Translations under genes and position numbers: made by a program
Assembly: GCA_019925095.2 (NCBI GenBank)
Contig: CM034388.1
Location: forward strand, 29,766,934-29,830,933
DNA length: 64,000 nt
Direction of reading: 5' to 3'
Source: Dendrolimus kikuchii
Taxonomy: Eukaryota > Arthropoda > Insecta > Lepidoptera > Lasiocampidae
Part shown: in pieces, positions 41,963 to 52,949 of the stretch
How positions within the stretch are numbered: the first letter of the stretch is position 1
Layout: each line of letters begins with the position of its first letter
Notes under the pieces: model-generated
The model's input: the letters and a program-made list of their open reading frames with translations, nothing else
What the model was told of the DNA's origin: nothing
Databases searched by the model: none

Positions 41963-42298
41963 TTACAACGATCTAAGTATTTGGAGGAGGTACGCGTGAT
42001 CCATTTCGATCACGAGTTGATCCCGGAGGGAGGGTTGAGTTGACTCTGAAACTTGTCTCAGTTTCCGAGCCAAGAGTTGGACCTCTTGCAGGTCGAAGGG
42101 CAAGTTCTTGGCGAATTTAGTCGCCAAAGCTAAGTCCTCCGCTATAGAGTGGTGGGCCGATGGCCCAGAAGGTGCCTTAGAAATGGGGGCGGGGGAGAGG
42201 GTGGCCGCATTTTTTGGTTTGACCAGCGCGTGCAGGCGACCGCGGTGAGGTGCGGTGTGGGGCGGGGTTGAGAACAAACCGGAGCGCGTTTTGTCCAC
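41963..42298 (-). CDS. Jockey ORF1 C-terminus, partial
   Basis: About 111 codons ending DHAYLLQILRSL-stop, with a Pro/Ala-rich start (APISKAPSGPSAHH) and DLALATKFAKNLPFDLQEVQ. The Zn-knuckle part expected further upstream in Jockey gag-like ORF1 is absent because the element is 5' truncated near 42375. A frameshift lies near 42300. Confidence 0.6.
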   Translation of the reverse strand: MDKTRSGLFSTPPHTAPHRGRLHALVKPKNAATLSPAPISKAPSGPSAHHSIAEDLALATKFAKNLPFDLQEVQLLARKLRQVSESTQPSLRDQLVIEMDHAYLLQILRSL

Positions 42299-42493
42299 CT
42301 TTCCTTGAATTACAGAAAATTACGAAGTGGCCCAAACATCTTCCCCCGCCTTGAAAGACCAGAAGGTCTTTCAATGAAAAATAAATAAAATTTAGAAGGA
42401 TGCACGAACAAAATCAATTAAAAGCGGTTGTATAAGAAAGAAGGAGTAATGATAAATATATGAGTAGCAGGATATATAAAAATAAAATATATA

Positions 42494-42807
42494 CTTTTTT
42501 TTTTATTGCAGGAGATCAGCAGACAGGCAGACGGCCCACTTGATAGAAAGCGGATACCATCGCCTATAGACATTTTCAACAGCAAAGTTGCTACAAATGC
42601 GCTGCTGCTCTCTTAAGGGAAACTGGAACCTGGTCATTAATGCCGGAACACAACTCAAGGTTGTTATGGCGACATACTTTAGACCAGGGGTGGTAGCCAT
42701 CCAGTCGGGCAAATGCCCTACCACCTGGCTATGGGTTGTTAAGTCGCCTCTTACGACAGGCCGCCCGGCCGCAGGAAATTGTATTGTTTCTCCGTTCCTG
42801 CACGGAT
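42494..42807 (-). mobile_element. Family A retroposon, copy 19, full length
   Basis: Complete reverse copy. It forms an inverted pair with the partial copy 20, 37 bases to its right. Confidence 0.9.
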
Positions 42808-42843
42808 AAAACGTGGATAAAGAAAGAAGTCAATAAATAGGAT

Positions 42844-43003
42844 CGTTGTGTTCCGGCATTAGTGACCAGGTTCCAGTTTCCCTTAAGAGAGCAGCAGCGC
42901 ATTTGTAGCACCTTTGGTGTTGCAAATGTCCATAGGCGATGGTAACCGCTTTCCATCGAGTGGGGCGTTTACCTGTCTGCTGATCTCCTGCAATAAAAAA
43001 AAA
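42844..43003 (+). mobile_element. Family A retroposon, copy 20, 5' truncated, inserted in BEL pol
   Basis: Begins at GTTGTGTTCCGGC and keeps a ten-base A-tail that abuts the last codons of the BEL integrase (LCPLP). Confidence 0.88.
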
Positions 43004-44036
43004 AGGAAGAGGGCATAAACGTACCACTGGACGTTTAAATATGGCGTTTTTAGTTTTGACTAGCGCGATCCTTACTTTGCCATCTGAACCAGCAAAGGTA
43101 TGGGTAATAGACAGCGGTCCTCCGTAGTCAAGACCAGAATGGGCAAATGGCTTAGATATTTGTAAACGACATGAGGGTAAATTACCCATAACTGGGGTCT
43201 GTGCTGATTTAGGTCGTGCCCTAAAACATTGAATACAGGAATAAATTTTCGCTCTTACAAAACGACATGCAGATATTATCCAAAATTTTTGTCTTAACAA
43301 TGACATTACAAGTTGAGGTCCAGCGTGACAAGCGGTGCGGTGAACATGATCAATTAGAAGATCTGTTATTTTATTGTTCTTAGGCACAAGTAAAGGATGT
43401 GTGTGGGCAAAAGTCAAGTCGCTATTTTCCTACCGTCCTCCAATTCGAATAACACCATCAACCAAAAAAAGGCCTCAGTTTCCGAAAGGATCGTGGGATT
43501 TGCTTCCCTGTCTGTAGTAATTAAATTAAACCAGAAAAACGCACCTTTTGAACTTGTTTAACTGTCGTTATTTCTGCTGTATTCAAATCATCAGCAGTTA
43601 TATCTGCTCGAGAAGTTAGACATTTAGAAAAGCGCAGTACGTAAACTACTACTCTAAGCAACTTGGACCAAGGAGAGAATTTTTCAAATAAGTAACTAAA
43701 GGGTGAGTCTACTTGTGGTTGTGGTAGCACGTTACATAAGGCTACTGTTTTGAGTTCAGGAAAATCCTTATCTGATGCTTTAAAAACTTGGATTAACCAA
43801 TCAGATATATCCTGATATAGCCACGAGGGAGCGTGAAACCAAAGAGAGTGATTAATAAGTTGAGCGGGAGTAAGTCCTCGTGACAAACAATCACTAGGAT
43901 TATCCTTTCCTGAGATGTGATAAAAATTACGCGGTTCAATTATTTCTTGAATCTTTATAACCCTATTGGCTACAAAGGTTTTCAGGCGGTGCGGGCTGGA
44001 GTGGATTGTGGTCAAACGCAAACCTATTCTACACTA
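43004..44036 (-). pseudogene. BEL/Pao retrotransposon pol fragment with internal deletion
   Basis: The minus strand first reads the RNase H to integrase linker: FVANRVIKIQEI, FYHISGKDNPSDCLSRGLTP, LFEKFSPWSKLLRVVVYVLR. A broken stretch follows (stop after RIGGR at about 43420). Then comes the integrase Zn-binding domain: HVHRTACHAGPQLVMSLLRQ and CIQCFRARPKS. After HSGLDYGGPLSIT the protein jumps to GSDGKVRIALVKTKN and KRPVVRLCPLP, the C-terminal end of BEL integrases, so the DDE catalytic core is missing. No LTR is adjacent. Confidence 0.75.
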
Positions 44037-44100
44037 AAAAAAATTGCCCTCGTAGGCTAATTCAAAAAATGCCGCCCCCACCGAAGCTTTTTTTTTTAAA

Positions 44101-44296
44101 TCTATACTAATATTATAAAGCTGAAGAGTTTGTTTGTTTAAACACGCTAATCTCAGGAACCGTTGGTCCGATTTGAAAAATTCTTTCAGTGTTGAATAGT
44201 ACATTTATCGAGGAAGGCAATAGGCTATATATCATCGCGCTAATACCAATAGGAGCGGAGCACCAATGAAGAATGTTTCACATGTGTCACAGCTAG
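44101..44296 (+). mobile_element. Complete non-autonomous Helitron
   Basis: TCTATACTAATATTATAAAG after A at the left and CACAGCTAG before T at the right. It is shorter than relatives, lacking the GCAAATTCCACGCGGACGACG segment before the end. Confidence 0.85.
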
Positions 44297-44822
44297 TTAT
44301 GTATAATTGGGTTTAGACATTAATATCGATACAGATTTTATTAACGAAGTCTTTTTTTTATTCAAAAACTAAGTTTACATTGATTCATTTTTTGACTACT
44401 CTAAGCGTTTTTTGCAGACATTTTTACCTGCCCTTAATTTTGCCGCCGTAGACAGATGCCTACTGTCTCGAGCCGTTCTTACGCGTTAAGAGGTTAAAAA
44501 CTCGTATCTCACTAACAATTGACTTAAATAGAAAGTTATTTGAAAACATTGTAACAGTTTTTTTTTTGAAAGAAAGAAATATTTATTTCTAATAACGATA
44601 TAAAACACAATATACTACTAACATAACAAAGTATAGATAGAATTATGCAAAAATTGTATGACGCAATTTTGAAATCAGATTGGCACTCAGCATTTTGTTG
44701 TGCCGAAACGTAGTCCGACACAGCCCTGATTTTCAGTGCCCACCTCCTAAATCAAATATGACATGCGACCCATGCTAAACATTAAAAAAAAAAACAATTA
44801 ATTATTACAAACCCTGAAACGC
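44297..44822. other. AT-rich spacer with one repeated hairpin
   Basis: At 44684-44743 CACTCAGCATTTTGTTGTGCC...CTGATTTTCAGTGC is similar to 63749-63811. Otherwise unassigned. Confidence 0.4.
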
Positions 44823-45074
44823 CGCAAATATGCATCCATCGGTGACGGATACATATTTGTGGCTTTTGGGGTTGAGACTTTGGGGCCATGGGGACGTGAG
44901 GCTCATCAACTTTATCGAGACCTTTCAAGGCGATTGAAAGAAGTCTCGCGTGACCAAAGGGCTGGCCTATATTTAGGGCAACGTATTAGCGTTGCCATAC
45001 AACGCGGAAATGCGGCCAGCATTTTGGGAACGCTCCCCACCGAGAGCGATCTGGACTACATCTTTTACTTGTAA
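44823..45074 (+). mobile_element. Retroelement C-terminus with PD...D-like family, copy 2
   Basis: Open for about 83 codons: KRRKYASIGDGYIFVAFGVE, TLGPWGREAHQLYRDLSRRL, DQRAGLYLGQRISVAIQRGN, ending DYIFYL-stop. The PD-containing part is absent through 5' truncation. It is the best preserved copy of this C-terminus. Confidence 0.62.
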
Positions 45075-45247
45075 ATATGTATATAATAGTAGTTATTATT
45101 GTAATATTGTAAATTTTAAAATTATAAAAACGTATAAATAACAAAGATTACAATATAAAGATGAAATAATAAGTATAATGAAAAAATACCTATCCCAAGA
45201 AAAAAAAAGTAATAATAAAATATTTACAATTTATTTCAACCTAATAC

Positions 45248-45740
45248 TTACCTTAGGCTCCGACAAAGACAAATTCCTAATTGTAATCCTTTTATAATCG
45301 CTTTCTTTTGTTTACTTATTTATTGGCATACGTTTCTAGTTATTGTGGAGAACAGCCTATTGTTCTATTTTACTCGTCTAAGACCGCTTGCAGGCTGCAT
45401 CATTAGCTAGGTGTTGCGGAGTATAAGTATAACCTAATTCTAGGAATTTATTTCGACGTTGCCGGGCGGGCACATTTGCATTTGTGAAGTATAAAACGAT
45501 GGCCTGATTGAGAGAGGGGTCAGTTGAGATACAACTACGATCTAGGCGTAACGTGTGTACATTCGGGAATCTAATAGTGACGGACTTTGCTCGTTTTATT
45601 GAATTACGACCTTCTGAATTACGTTTGGATTTGTCGTGTTCGGTTATATTTGTACCTGTGTTATACGTGTTTGTGTAGTTCTATAAAACTCTCTAATAAT
45701 TCTAACGGCATTTTAATTTGAGTCCCGCTAACTCGTAACA
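45248..45740 (+). mobile_element. Solo LTR 2
   Basis: The left end is decayed (TTACCTTAGGCTCCGAC) after ATAC at 45244-45247. The right end ACTCGTAACA is intact and followed by ATAT. It shares ATTGGCATACGTTTCTA and TTATACGTGTTTGT with LTR 3, and its 3' half with LTR 1. Confidence 0.75.
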
Positions 45741-45767
45741 ATATATATACACATTACAACAACAAAT

Positions 45768-46590
45768 CTGTAATAATTTAGCTTCTTTGCCTCAATACAA
45801 TGAATATATACATTAATGTGATGCCATTTCGCTCAAAATTTTCCGTCCCTATTTAAGCTACAAATTAAGAAATATTGAGTGGTGCTGTAATAATTCAGCT
45901 TCTTTTCCTCAATACAATGTATGTAATACAATCATGTGGTGCCACATCACTCAATATTTCCGTCCCTACTTAACCTACAAATTAAGAAATATTGAGTGGT
46001 TCTGTAATAATTTAGCTACTTTGCCTCAATACAATGTATGTAATACATTCATGTGGTGCCACATCATTCAACATTTTCCGGCCCTACTTAACCTACAAAT
46101 TAAGAAATATTGAGTGGTGCTGTAATAATTTAGCTTCTTTGCCTCAATACAATGTATGTAATACATTCATGTGGTGTCACATCACTCAGAATTTTCCGTC
46201 CCTACTTAACCTACAAATTAAGGAATATTGAGTGGTGCTGTAATAATTTAGCTTCTCTGCCTCAATACAATGTATGTAATACATTCATGTGGTGCCACAT
46301 CGTTCAAAATTTTCCGTCCCTACTTAACCTACAAATTAAGAAATATTGAGTGGTGCTGTAATAATTCAGCTTCTTTTCCTCTATACAATGTATGTTATAC
46401 ATTATGTGGTGCCACATCACTCAAAATTTTCCGTCCCTACTTAACCTACAAATTAAGGAATATTGAGTGGTGCTGTAATAATTTAGCTTCTTTGCCTCAA
46501 TACAATGTATGTAATACCTACATGTGGTGCCATATCACTCAAAACTTTCCGTCCGTACTTAACCTACAAATTAAGAAATATTGAGTAGTA
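45768..46590 (+). repeat. Satellite: seven tandem units of 117-118 bp
   Basis: Units start CTGTAATAATT at 45768, 45885, 46002, 46120, 46238, 46356 and 46473. Each contains ACAATGTATGTAATACA, CATGTGGTGCCACATCA (a CATGTGGTGCCACAT near-palindrome) and CTTAACCTACAAATTAAG. The first unit is the most diverged. Overlapping open frames (CNTFMWCHI) are a by-product. Confidence 0.95.
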
Positions 46591-47235
46591 GAATTAATTC
46601 ATTTACCTGTTATGTATACAGCCAACGAATACAATTATATCTCATTTATATCTACTGCTTCTTTTGTACAATATGATTTCTCAAATTGCGTATACCAAGG
46701 CTAGCAGTATATAGTTTTAGTGAATAGTGACTTCCGGTCATAAATCTGCTTGACAGTTACTAGTCTCTACAAATGGTTTCCAGTGAACTATAATAAACTT
46801 TACTAATAACCGCTGGTCAATCTTAGGAGTCACAGATGTTCGGCCCAAGTTATAAGCTTTAACCGTAAAGTCTTATCTGCATTTGTTAATGATTTGGATA
46901 GATCGTCACTTTAACTTTTTACGTAATCGTGGCGAATTTCTGACCAAATAATAATAACGACTTAACTTGTCAGTTTCGTGAGTTATTATGATATATTATC
47001 ATGTTTTTAACAAAATATTTTAAAAATACAACTGTAGATATGTAAGTATTTTATGGGCAATCTACTTGTTTGTATGCTTCAGAAAAATAAATGAATTAAT
47101 GCCCACTCTTCAAAATGGACTTTATTTTAGAATTTATTGTAGAATGTGTCATATAGCCAATCAGAAATTGTATAAAATAAGTTTTTACATAAATTTTCAT
47201 ATTGATACGAGTATTATACTGGAGTGAGTATTATA
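46591..47235. other. AT-rich unique-looking sequence
   Basis: No repeat family or gene recognised in about 650 bases. Confidence 0.45.
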
Positions 47236-47503
47236 CATGATGACAGAATGACTAAACAGATATACAATGCAAAAGTGGATGGATGCAGAAGTCGTGGAAG
47301 GCCACGACACACCTTCCATGATCAAATTGATCGTGTACTAGCAGAAGGTGATGTCAGGAGCCTTAAGAACAGACGAGCGTGCATGACAAGAGCTATGAAT
47401 GTCAAAGAAGCAAGCGAGGTGTGTAAGAATAAGCCTGAATGCAGTCTGTTGTTCGTGCCTACCCCGCAAGGGAACTGGCGTGCAGTTATGTATGTATGTA
47501 TTA
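47236..47503 (+). mobile_element. LINE family B fragment 9
   Basis: Starts CATGATGACAGAATGAC and runs to the tail. A 2-base loss near GAATGCAGTCTG shifts the frame before ELA. Confidence 0.87.
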
Positions 47504-47892
47504 TACTGGAGTTTTCCCCGCGGCTACGTCGTATAAAAAACCCTGGTAGGTCTATGTTTCGTACAAAAAAAAGTATAATTCGTTAGTATTAGTATTTAGT
47601 AGTAGTATTAGTTTAAAAGTATAGTTTTACATATATAAACCTTAAATATTTTAGTTTCTTGTTCAATTCAAAACAACTACAAAGAAACTAAGTCAATATA
47701 GTGTAGACAACTGTACAGCAAAACATAAAGAGAAGTCGCAGCCAAGCTGATTTGAACTACCTAATACGTAATGAAGGACATGTGGGCATCATGACAACGT
47801 ATTTGTTATTGAATTACAGCGATGTAGACACATCGCAATTGCAGCGTCATCTTTTTTACTAATCCATCTATTCCACGGAAACGACGTTTTTT

Positions 47893-48206
47893 ATCCGTGC
47901 AGGAACGGAGAAAGAATACAATTTCCTGCGGCCGGGCGGCCTGTCGTAAGAGGCGACAAAACAACCCACAGCCAGGTGGTAGGTCATTTGCCCGACTGGA
48001 TGGCTACCACCCCTGGTCTAAAGTATGTCGCCATAACAACCTCGAGTTGTGTTCCGGCATTAGTGACCATGTTCCAGTTTCTCTTAAGAGAGCAGCAGCG
48101 CATTTGTACCACCTTTGTTGTGTTGCAAATGTCCATAGGCGATGGTAACCGCTTTCCATCAAGTGGGCCGTCTGCCTATCTGTTGAACTCCTGCAATAAA
48201 AAAAAA
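47893..48206 (+). mobile_element. Family A retroposon, copy 21, full length
   Basis: Complete, with an insertion of a few bases in the TTTGTTGTGTTGC region and an A-tail. Confidence 0.9.
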
Positions 48207-48239
48207 CGACGTGATTTATTGGGATTAAAAATATCCTAA

Positions 48240-48600
48240 GTGTTGATTCTGGTTATAAGTCAGCTGTGTCGAGTTTCCTTCATATATGTTCAGTAGTTTG
48301 CAAGAAATATGGAATAAGAGCGCCATCTTTTTCGCTATTTCCGTCTATCCCATGGAAATTCCATCATTTATCGGGATAAAAAGTATCCTAAGTTACGCTC
48401 CGGAATATAAGCTAACTCTATATGGAGTTTCATTTAAATCCGTTCAGTAGTTTTCACGTGATGCTCTAACAGACAGACAGACACAAATTCTTAAAATTGC
48501 TTATTCAGAACCTCCTGGTCCGAATTATCCCCTCTGATTTTTTCATATTTTTAAACGCAATGTACAAACTCGAAGCGTTTACAGATTTATTATAATAAGT
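48240..48600. mobile_element. Helitron-like fragment
   Basis: CGGGATAAAAAGTATCCTAAG and CCGTTCAGTAGTTTTCACGTGA, with AGACAGACAGACA, are shared features of decayed Helitron bodies. Termini are not clear. Confidence 0.5.
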
Positions 48601-48724
48601 ATAGATAGATATATTAAAGTCTTATACATTGCTATTTTATTATAACCTCCTAATTCATAATAGTTATATGAAGTTTATCGGCTCATTAAAACTTTTTTAC
48701 CGATAAACCTCTTATAACTATAAT

Positions 48725-49036
48725 ATCCGTGCAGGAACGGAGAAAGAATACAAATTCCTGCGGCCGGGCGGCCTGTCGTAAGAGGCGACAAAACAACCCA
48801 CAGCCAGGTGGTAGGGCATTTGCCCGACTGGATGGCTACCACCCCTTGTCTAAAGGATGTCGCCATAACAACCTTGAGTTGTGTTCCGGCATTAGTGACC
48901 AGGTTCCAGTCCCCTTTAAGAGAGCAGCAGCGCATTTGTAGCACCTTCAGTGTTGCAAATGTCCATAGGCGATGGTAACCGCTTTCCATCAAGTGGGCCG
49001 TCTGCCTGTCTGCTGAACTCTTGCAATAAAAAAAAT
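48725..49036 (+). mobile_element. Family A retroposon, copy 22, full length
   Basis: Complete copy with tail, 520 bases after copy 21 in the same orientation. Confidence 0.9.
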
Positions 49037-49354
49037 AACTATTATGAATAAGAGATCTAATATATAAATCTCTAACACCGCAATATTCTGTAACTTAAAC
49101 CATTCAGTCCACCATCTATGAGATATTACAGCCACAAATCAGCGGGTTTCAACCATGACGTTCTGGTTTCATTCTGGCGTCAGCCCAGCGTGTCCTGGCA
49201 AGGTATGGCGAGCTGAGCTCCCAGTGATGAACTACCGCCATTTATTAACATTTCTTATTTTCGTTTCATATGCTTTGATTTAATCTAATCTATCCAGTCC
49301 TTTAGCAGACTTGTGAAGGAGCATTATCTAACTATATAATGTGTTTCTTGTTTG

Positions 49355-49421
49355 TATTGTATATATATATATATATATTGTACGTATATATTTTTATAGC
49401 TATAATATATATATATATAGT
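49355..49421. repeat. TA-rich microsatellite region
   Basis: Two (TA)n blocks interrupted by TTGTACG and TTTTTATAGC. Confidence 0.85.
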
Positions 49422-49601
49422 TATAATAATGATTTTGCCTAATTATTAGTATCTAGGTCAACTGCACGTCAACGCAATCTTTGCAATTAGATCTTGTCCA
49501 TCCAAAGGTTGCCTGGAAGAGATTGATTTAAGCAATAAGGCCGCCTATTGTACTACTTTTTAAATATTTAAGCTTATTGCGTATTTTTTCTCTGCAATGT
49601 T

Positions 49602-49866
49602 AGTGTTTTTTTTTTTATGATTGCTAGTAGGCAAACTGGCAAACGGACCACCTGGTGGTTGGTGGCTACCGTCGCCCTTGGACATCTGCTATACTAAGGG
49701 AGCCGATGCATTGCCTACCTCGTTGAGACTAGGTATCTGTTTACGCCCTTTTTGAAGAGCCCCATATTGCAGCGCACTGGTAAAACCTCGGCATGAAGGA
49801 GCGTCCGCCACGTACCGTGGAGGACTTACAAGTGTCCAGGAAGTGTGGATGAACTCGCTGTTTTTG
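49602..49866 (-). mobile_element. Second short retroposon family (related to family A near the tail)
   Basis: A T-run is followed by GGCAAACTGGCAAACGGACC, GTGGCTACCGTCGCCCTTGG, then a body different from family A (CATTGCCTACCTCGTTGAG). The tail-proximal GCAAACGG...CACCTGGTGG...CCGTCGCC order parallels family A, which suggests a shared 3' end. A single copy is present. Confidence 0.6.
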
Positions 49867-50164
49867 TTTAATTTTTATTTGTATAGATAATTGTTTTTGT
49901 TTTGGTTTTTTAGGAAGTTGGTCCTTTGCAAACTAGTTCGCTTTTGTTTAAATAATTTACATAATTAGACTAAGGTCTAAGGCAACTTAGCCCTTAGTGG
50001 GGCGAGTATGTTAAACTCGTATAAAACCTCTATTTCGCCATTGCTGGCGAGATAGAGAAAAATTATAAATATATTTAAATCTTGAAGTTCATATTTGGAA
50101 CGTTGTGAAAAATGTGCTCTATAATAAGACAATTGTAAAAATCTGCAATGTAAGTTTACCTAAA

Positions 50165-50425
50165 ATATAATATTATTGAACTTAAAATCCGGAGTTTCCT
50201 TCGATTATCTGAAATACCACGGAACCTTGGCACCTAACAGCAATTTCTCCAATTTCTCCACTCCAAACCAATCGCTGGCGAGTGGTGCGATGATAGACTG
50301 GCAACGTAGGCACCAAAGCAAATAGCTCATTAGAGCACTCCCCGTTGTACGTACAGACGGTAGAACACACTTAGAGCACCAACGTCTAAATATGTACAAT
50401 AAAGAGTATTGTATTGTAATAAGCA
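50165..50425. other. Unassigned sequence with AATAAA, possible LTR-like relic
   Basis: GC-richer block ending TGTACAATAAAGAGTATTG. Two short frames on the minus strand are open but have no motif. It could be part of an LTR or a 3' UTR; not resolved. Confidence 0.25.
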
Positions 50426-50436
50426 AATATCATCTA

Positions 50437-50574
50437 CTAGCTTCTTTCTGCCCGCGACTTTGTTCGCGTGGAATAGTTAAAAAAAACCTCTATTTCAAAT
50501 CGGATCAGCGATTCCTGAGATTAGCGCGTTTAAACAAACAAACAAACTCTTCAGCTTTATAATATTAGTATAGA
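50437..50574 (-). mobile_element. Helitron, internally deleted, head-to-head with the next
   Basis: CTAG at 50437 and TTAGTATAGA at 50574 give both termini. About 90 body bases are missing after AGTTAAAAAAAACCTC. Confidence 0.8.
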
Positions 50575-50791
50575 TATAAAGCTGAAGAGTTTGTTTGATT
50601 GAACGCGCTAATCTCAGGAACTACGGGTCGGATTTGAAAAATTCTTTCAGTGTTAGATAGCCCATTTAACGAGGAAGGCTATAGGCTATATATCATGAGA
50701 TATATAGCCTACGAGCGCCAATGAAGAATGTTTCAAAATCGGAGGGTTTTGAAAGCAAATTCCACGCGGACGACGTCCCGGGCAAAGCTAG
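50575..50791 (+). mobile_element. Helitron, 5'-terminal bases missing
   Basis: Begins TATAAAGCTGAAGAG directly against the preceding element and ends GTCCCGGGCAAAGCTAG before T. With its neighbour it forms an imperfect palindrome centred near 50574. Confidence 0.8.
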
Positions 50792-50913
50792 TATTAGTAT
50801 AAGATTTGTCTATAATATAACAAATGTGTCGGGGGTGTAGAGTTTGCAAAATGAATTTAAAAAGGTAGAAAAAGCAGGGGAACTTAGACGAGTAAATACT
50901 GACATTGTAACTA

Positions 50914-51044
50914 TACGAGCGTGCATGACAAGAGTTATGAATATCAAAGAAGCAAGTGAGTTGTGTAAGAATAAGCCTAAATGGCGCTCTGTTGTTCGTG
51001 CCTACCCCGCAAGGGAACTGGCGTGAAGTTATGTATGTATGTAA
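50914..51044 (+). mobile_element. LINE family B fragment 10
   Basis: Only ACGAGCGTGCATGACAAG to ELA-stop and TATG repeats. The shortest family B copy with an intact tail. Confidence 0.85.
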
Positions 51045-51222
51045 CTATTAGAATTTTTGTCTGTCTGTTTGGTAGAACAACACCTGAAAATTATTGAACG
51101 GATGTAAATAAAACTGGACCCAGAGTTAGCTTATATCCCGAGATAACCCAGGATATGTACCTATCCTATTAAATGCTATCCCCCTTCACTCAAAAACCAA
51201 TTTAAAAATTGTCTTTTTTTTC

Positions 51223-51456
51223 TTTTTTTTTTATTGCAGGAGATCAACAGACAGGCAGACGGCCCACTTGATGGAAAGCGGTTACCATCGCCTATGGACA
51301 TTTGCAACACCAAAGTTGCTACAAACGCGCTGCTGCTCTCTTAAGGGAGACTGGAACCTGGTCACTAAGGCCGGAACACAACTCAAGGTTGTTATGGCGA
51401 CATACTTTAGACCAGGGGTCGTAGCCATCCAGTCGAGCAAATGCCCTACCACCTGG
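51223..51456 (-). mobile_element. Family A retroposon, copy 24, 5' truncated
   Basis: Tail intact, 5' lost at ACCACCTGG, the same point as copy 12. Confidence 0.9.
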
Positions 51457-52235
51457 CCTTATATCTCAATATGTCTCGTTATATTTAACGACCAAATAAA
51501 TGTTGTTTTCTTTCTTTCTTTTTCCCCCTGTCGACACGTCAACACGACCGGAGCTCGCTAGCATTATTATTATCAAATATTTCTTACAAATCTATGAGAA
51601 AGTAAAAATGTTATTCTACTCACGTATATAATCACAAGAAATATGACAAATTCCTTTTTATTATATTTCGGACGCGGCAAACACCGCGTTATAAATGATC
51701 CCGGAATATCCCACAAGACACGGGATTACTTCAGTCGTAGTGGACAAACAATTTGCGGAATAAAGTATCGGGCCACTAGATAAGCGTTTCTGATAAAAAA
51801 AATATCTAAGACATGGAAAGTTGAGAAAGGAATTTTAAGGTGACATGTAGAGATAAAGAAAAAAATATATTGATTGTTTTGATATTATATTAAACTAGAT
51901 AGTGCGGTTTTTTACCTATCCCACGGGATCTCTTTAATTTTTCGGGATCAAAAGTATCCGATATGTTGACCAGGGATTTAAATCAGTCCAGTCGTTTCGG
52001 AGATTAGCCGGTACAAACAGAGAAACCAAAAATTTGAAATAATATAAATTAGTTCTATTTCACTTCTTACATCCCCTGCCTCGGTTTTTAGCATTTATTT
52101 TTTATTGTACAGAAATTCGACCTCTACAATTTTATTATATGTATGTATGTATGTATAGATTACACTGTGTTTCGATTTCTGTGCGTATAGTTAGTGATTT
52201 CGCAGCTTTTATATGGTTTAGATTTTATATATAAA
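51457..52235. other. Unique sequence and a Helitron relic
   Basis: A CGCGGCAAACACCGCG hairpin is near 51674-51690. TTTTTACCTATCCCACGGGAT to TTTCGGAGATTAGCCGG (51907-52005) looks like a Helitron body. No exon supported. Confidence 0.35.
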
Positions 52236-52885
52236 CTAGAGTTTACTCCGCGGCTGCGCCGCGGGTCAACCTCTGGTGCGTATCTCTTGTTTAAAAAGCA
52301 AGTGGTACAGGTTACATTGTATTAAATTTGTATGTATTTGCCCCCGAAAGATTCACTTCATTTTATATCGCAAACTATACCACCCCCATCTATATGTAAA
52401 CTACATAAATGACAAAACTTGACAAAAATGACAAAATAGATAACATGGTCCAAGTGGACCAATTGGACCCAGTGGATCCAGTGGACAAAGTGGACCCCAG
52501 TGGACCCAGTGGACGAAATGGACAAAATCACAAAACCTGTCCTAGTTTCCGGGATAAACTTTACATAAATCTATCCCAAAATGTATCCCATTATCCGGGA
52601 TAAAAAGTATCCCTTGGGCACTCTCGGTATTCAAATTATATATGTACCGTGTTTCAGCCAAATCGGTCGAATAGTCTTTCCATAAAAGGATATCAAACAA
52701 AAAGACAAATACATTTTTATCCCGGAAACTATCCCATTATTCGGGATAAAAAATATCTATGTTCATTCTCGGCATCGAAAATATATATATACTGAGTTTC
52801 AGCCAAATCGGTCCAGTAGTTTTTCCGTGAAAACGGAACAGACAGACAGACAGAGTTACTTTCGCATTTATAATATTAATAGGGA
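52236..52885 (-). mobile_element. Complete Helitron with a GTGGACCCA minisatellite
   Basis: CTAG at 52236-52239 after A, and ATATTAATAGGGA at the right before T. At 52448-52523 a 9-base unit (GTGGACCAA/GTGGACCCA) is repeated about eight times with variants; the 23-kb relative has fewer, weaker units. Confidence 0.8.
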
Positions 52886-52949
52886 TTATTAGGTATTGAT
52901 GTTTAGAATAATATAATGTTATGATGTAATAAAATTTTATGAAATGAAA

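Larger units (their letters stand above)
38722..42375 (-). mobile_element. Jockey-clade LINE, 5' truncated within ORF1
   Basis: On the minus strand it runs from about 42375 to an A-tail seen as T10 at 38722-38731. It carries the end of ORF1, a 38-base gap, a complete ORF2 and a GC-rich 3' UTR (39008-38732). Both LINEs in this block have the same orientation. Confidence 0.8.

Noticed and set aside
46034..46584. Repeating CNTFMWCHI frames suggesting a repeat protein
   Set aside because: The satellite unit is 117-118 bases, mostly not a multiple of three, so the frame shifts in each unit and hits stops.
45768..46590. CRISPR-like array
   Set aside because: The whole 118-base unit is repeated without unique spacers, and the context is a eukaryotic genome.
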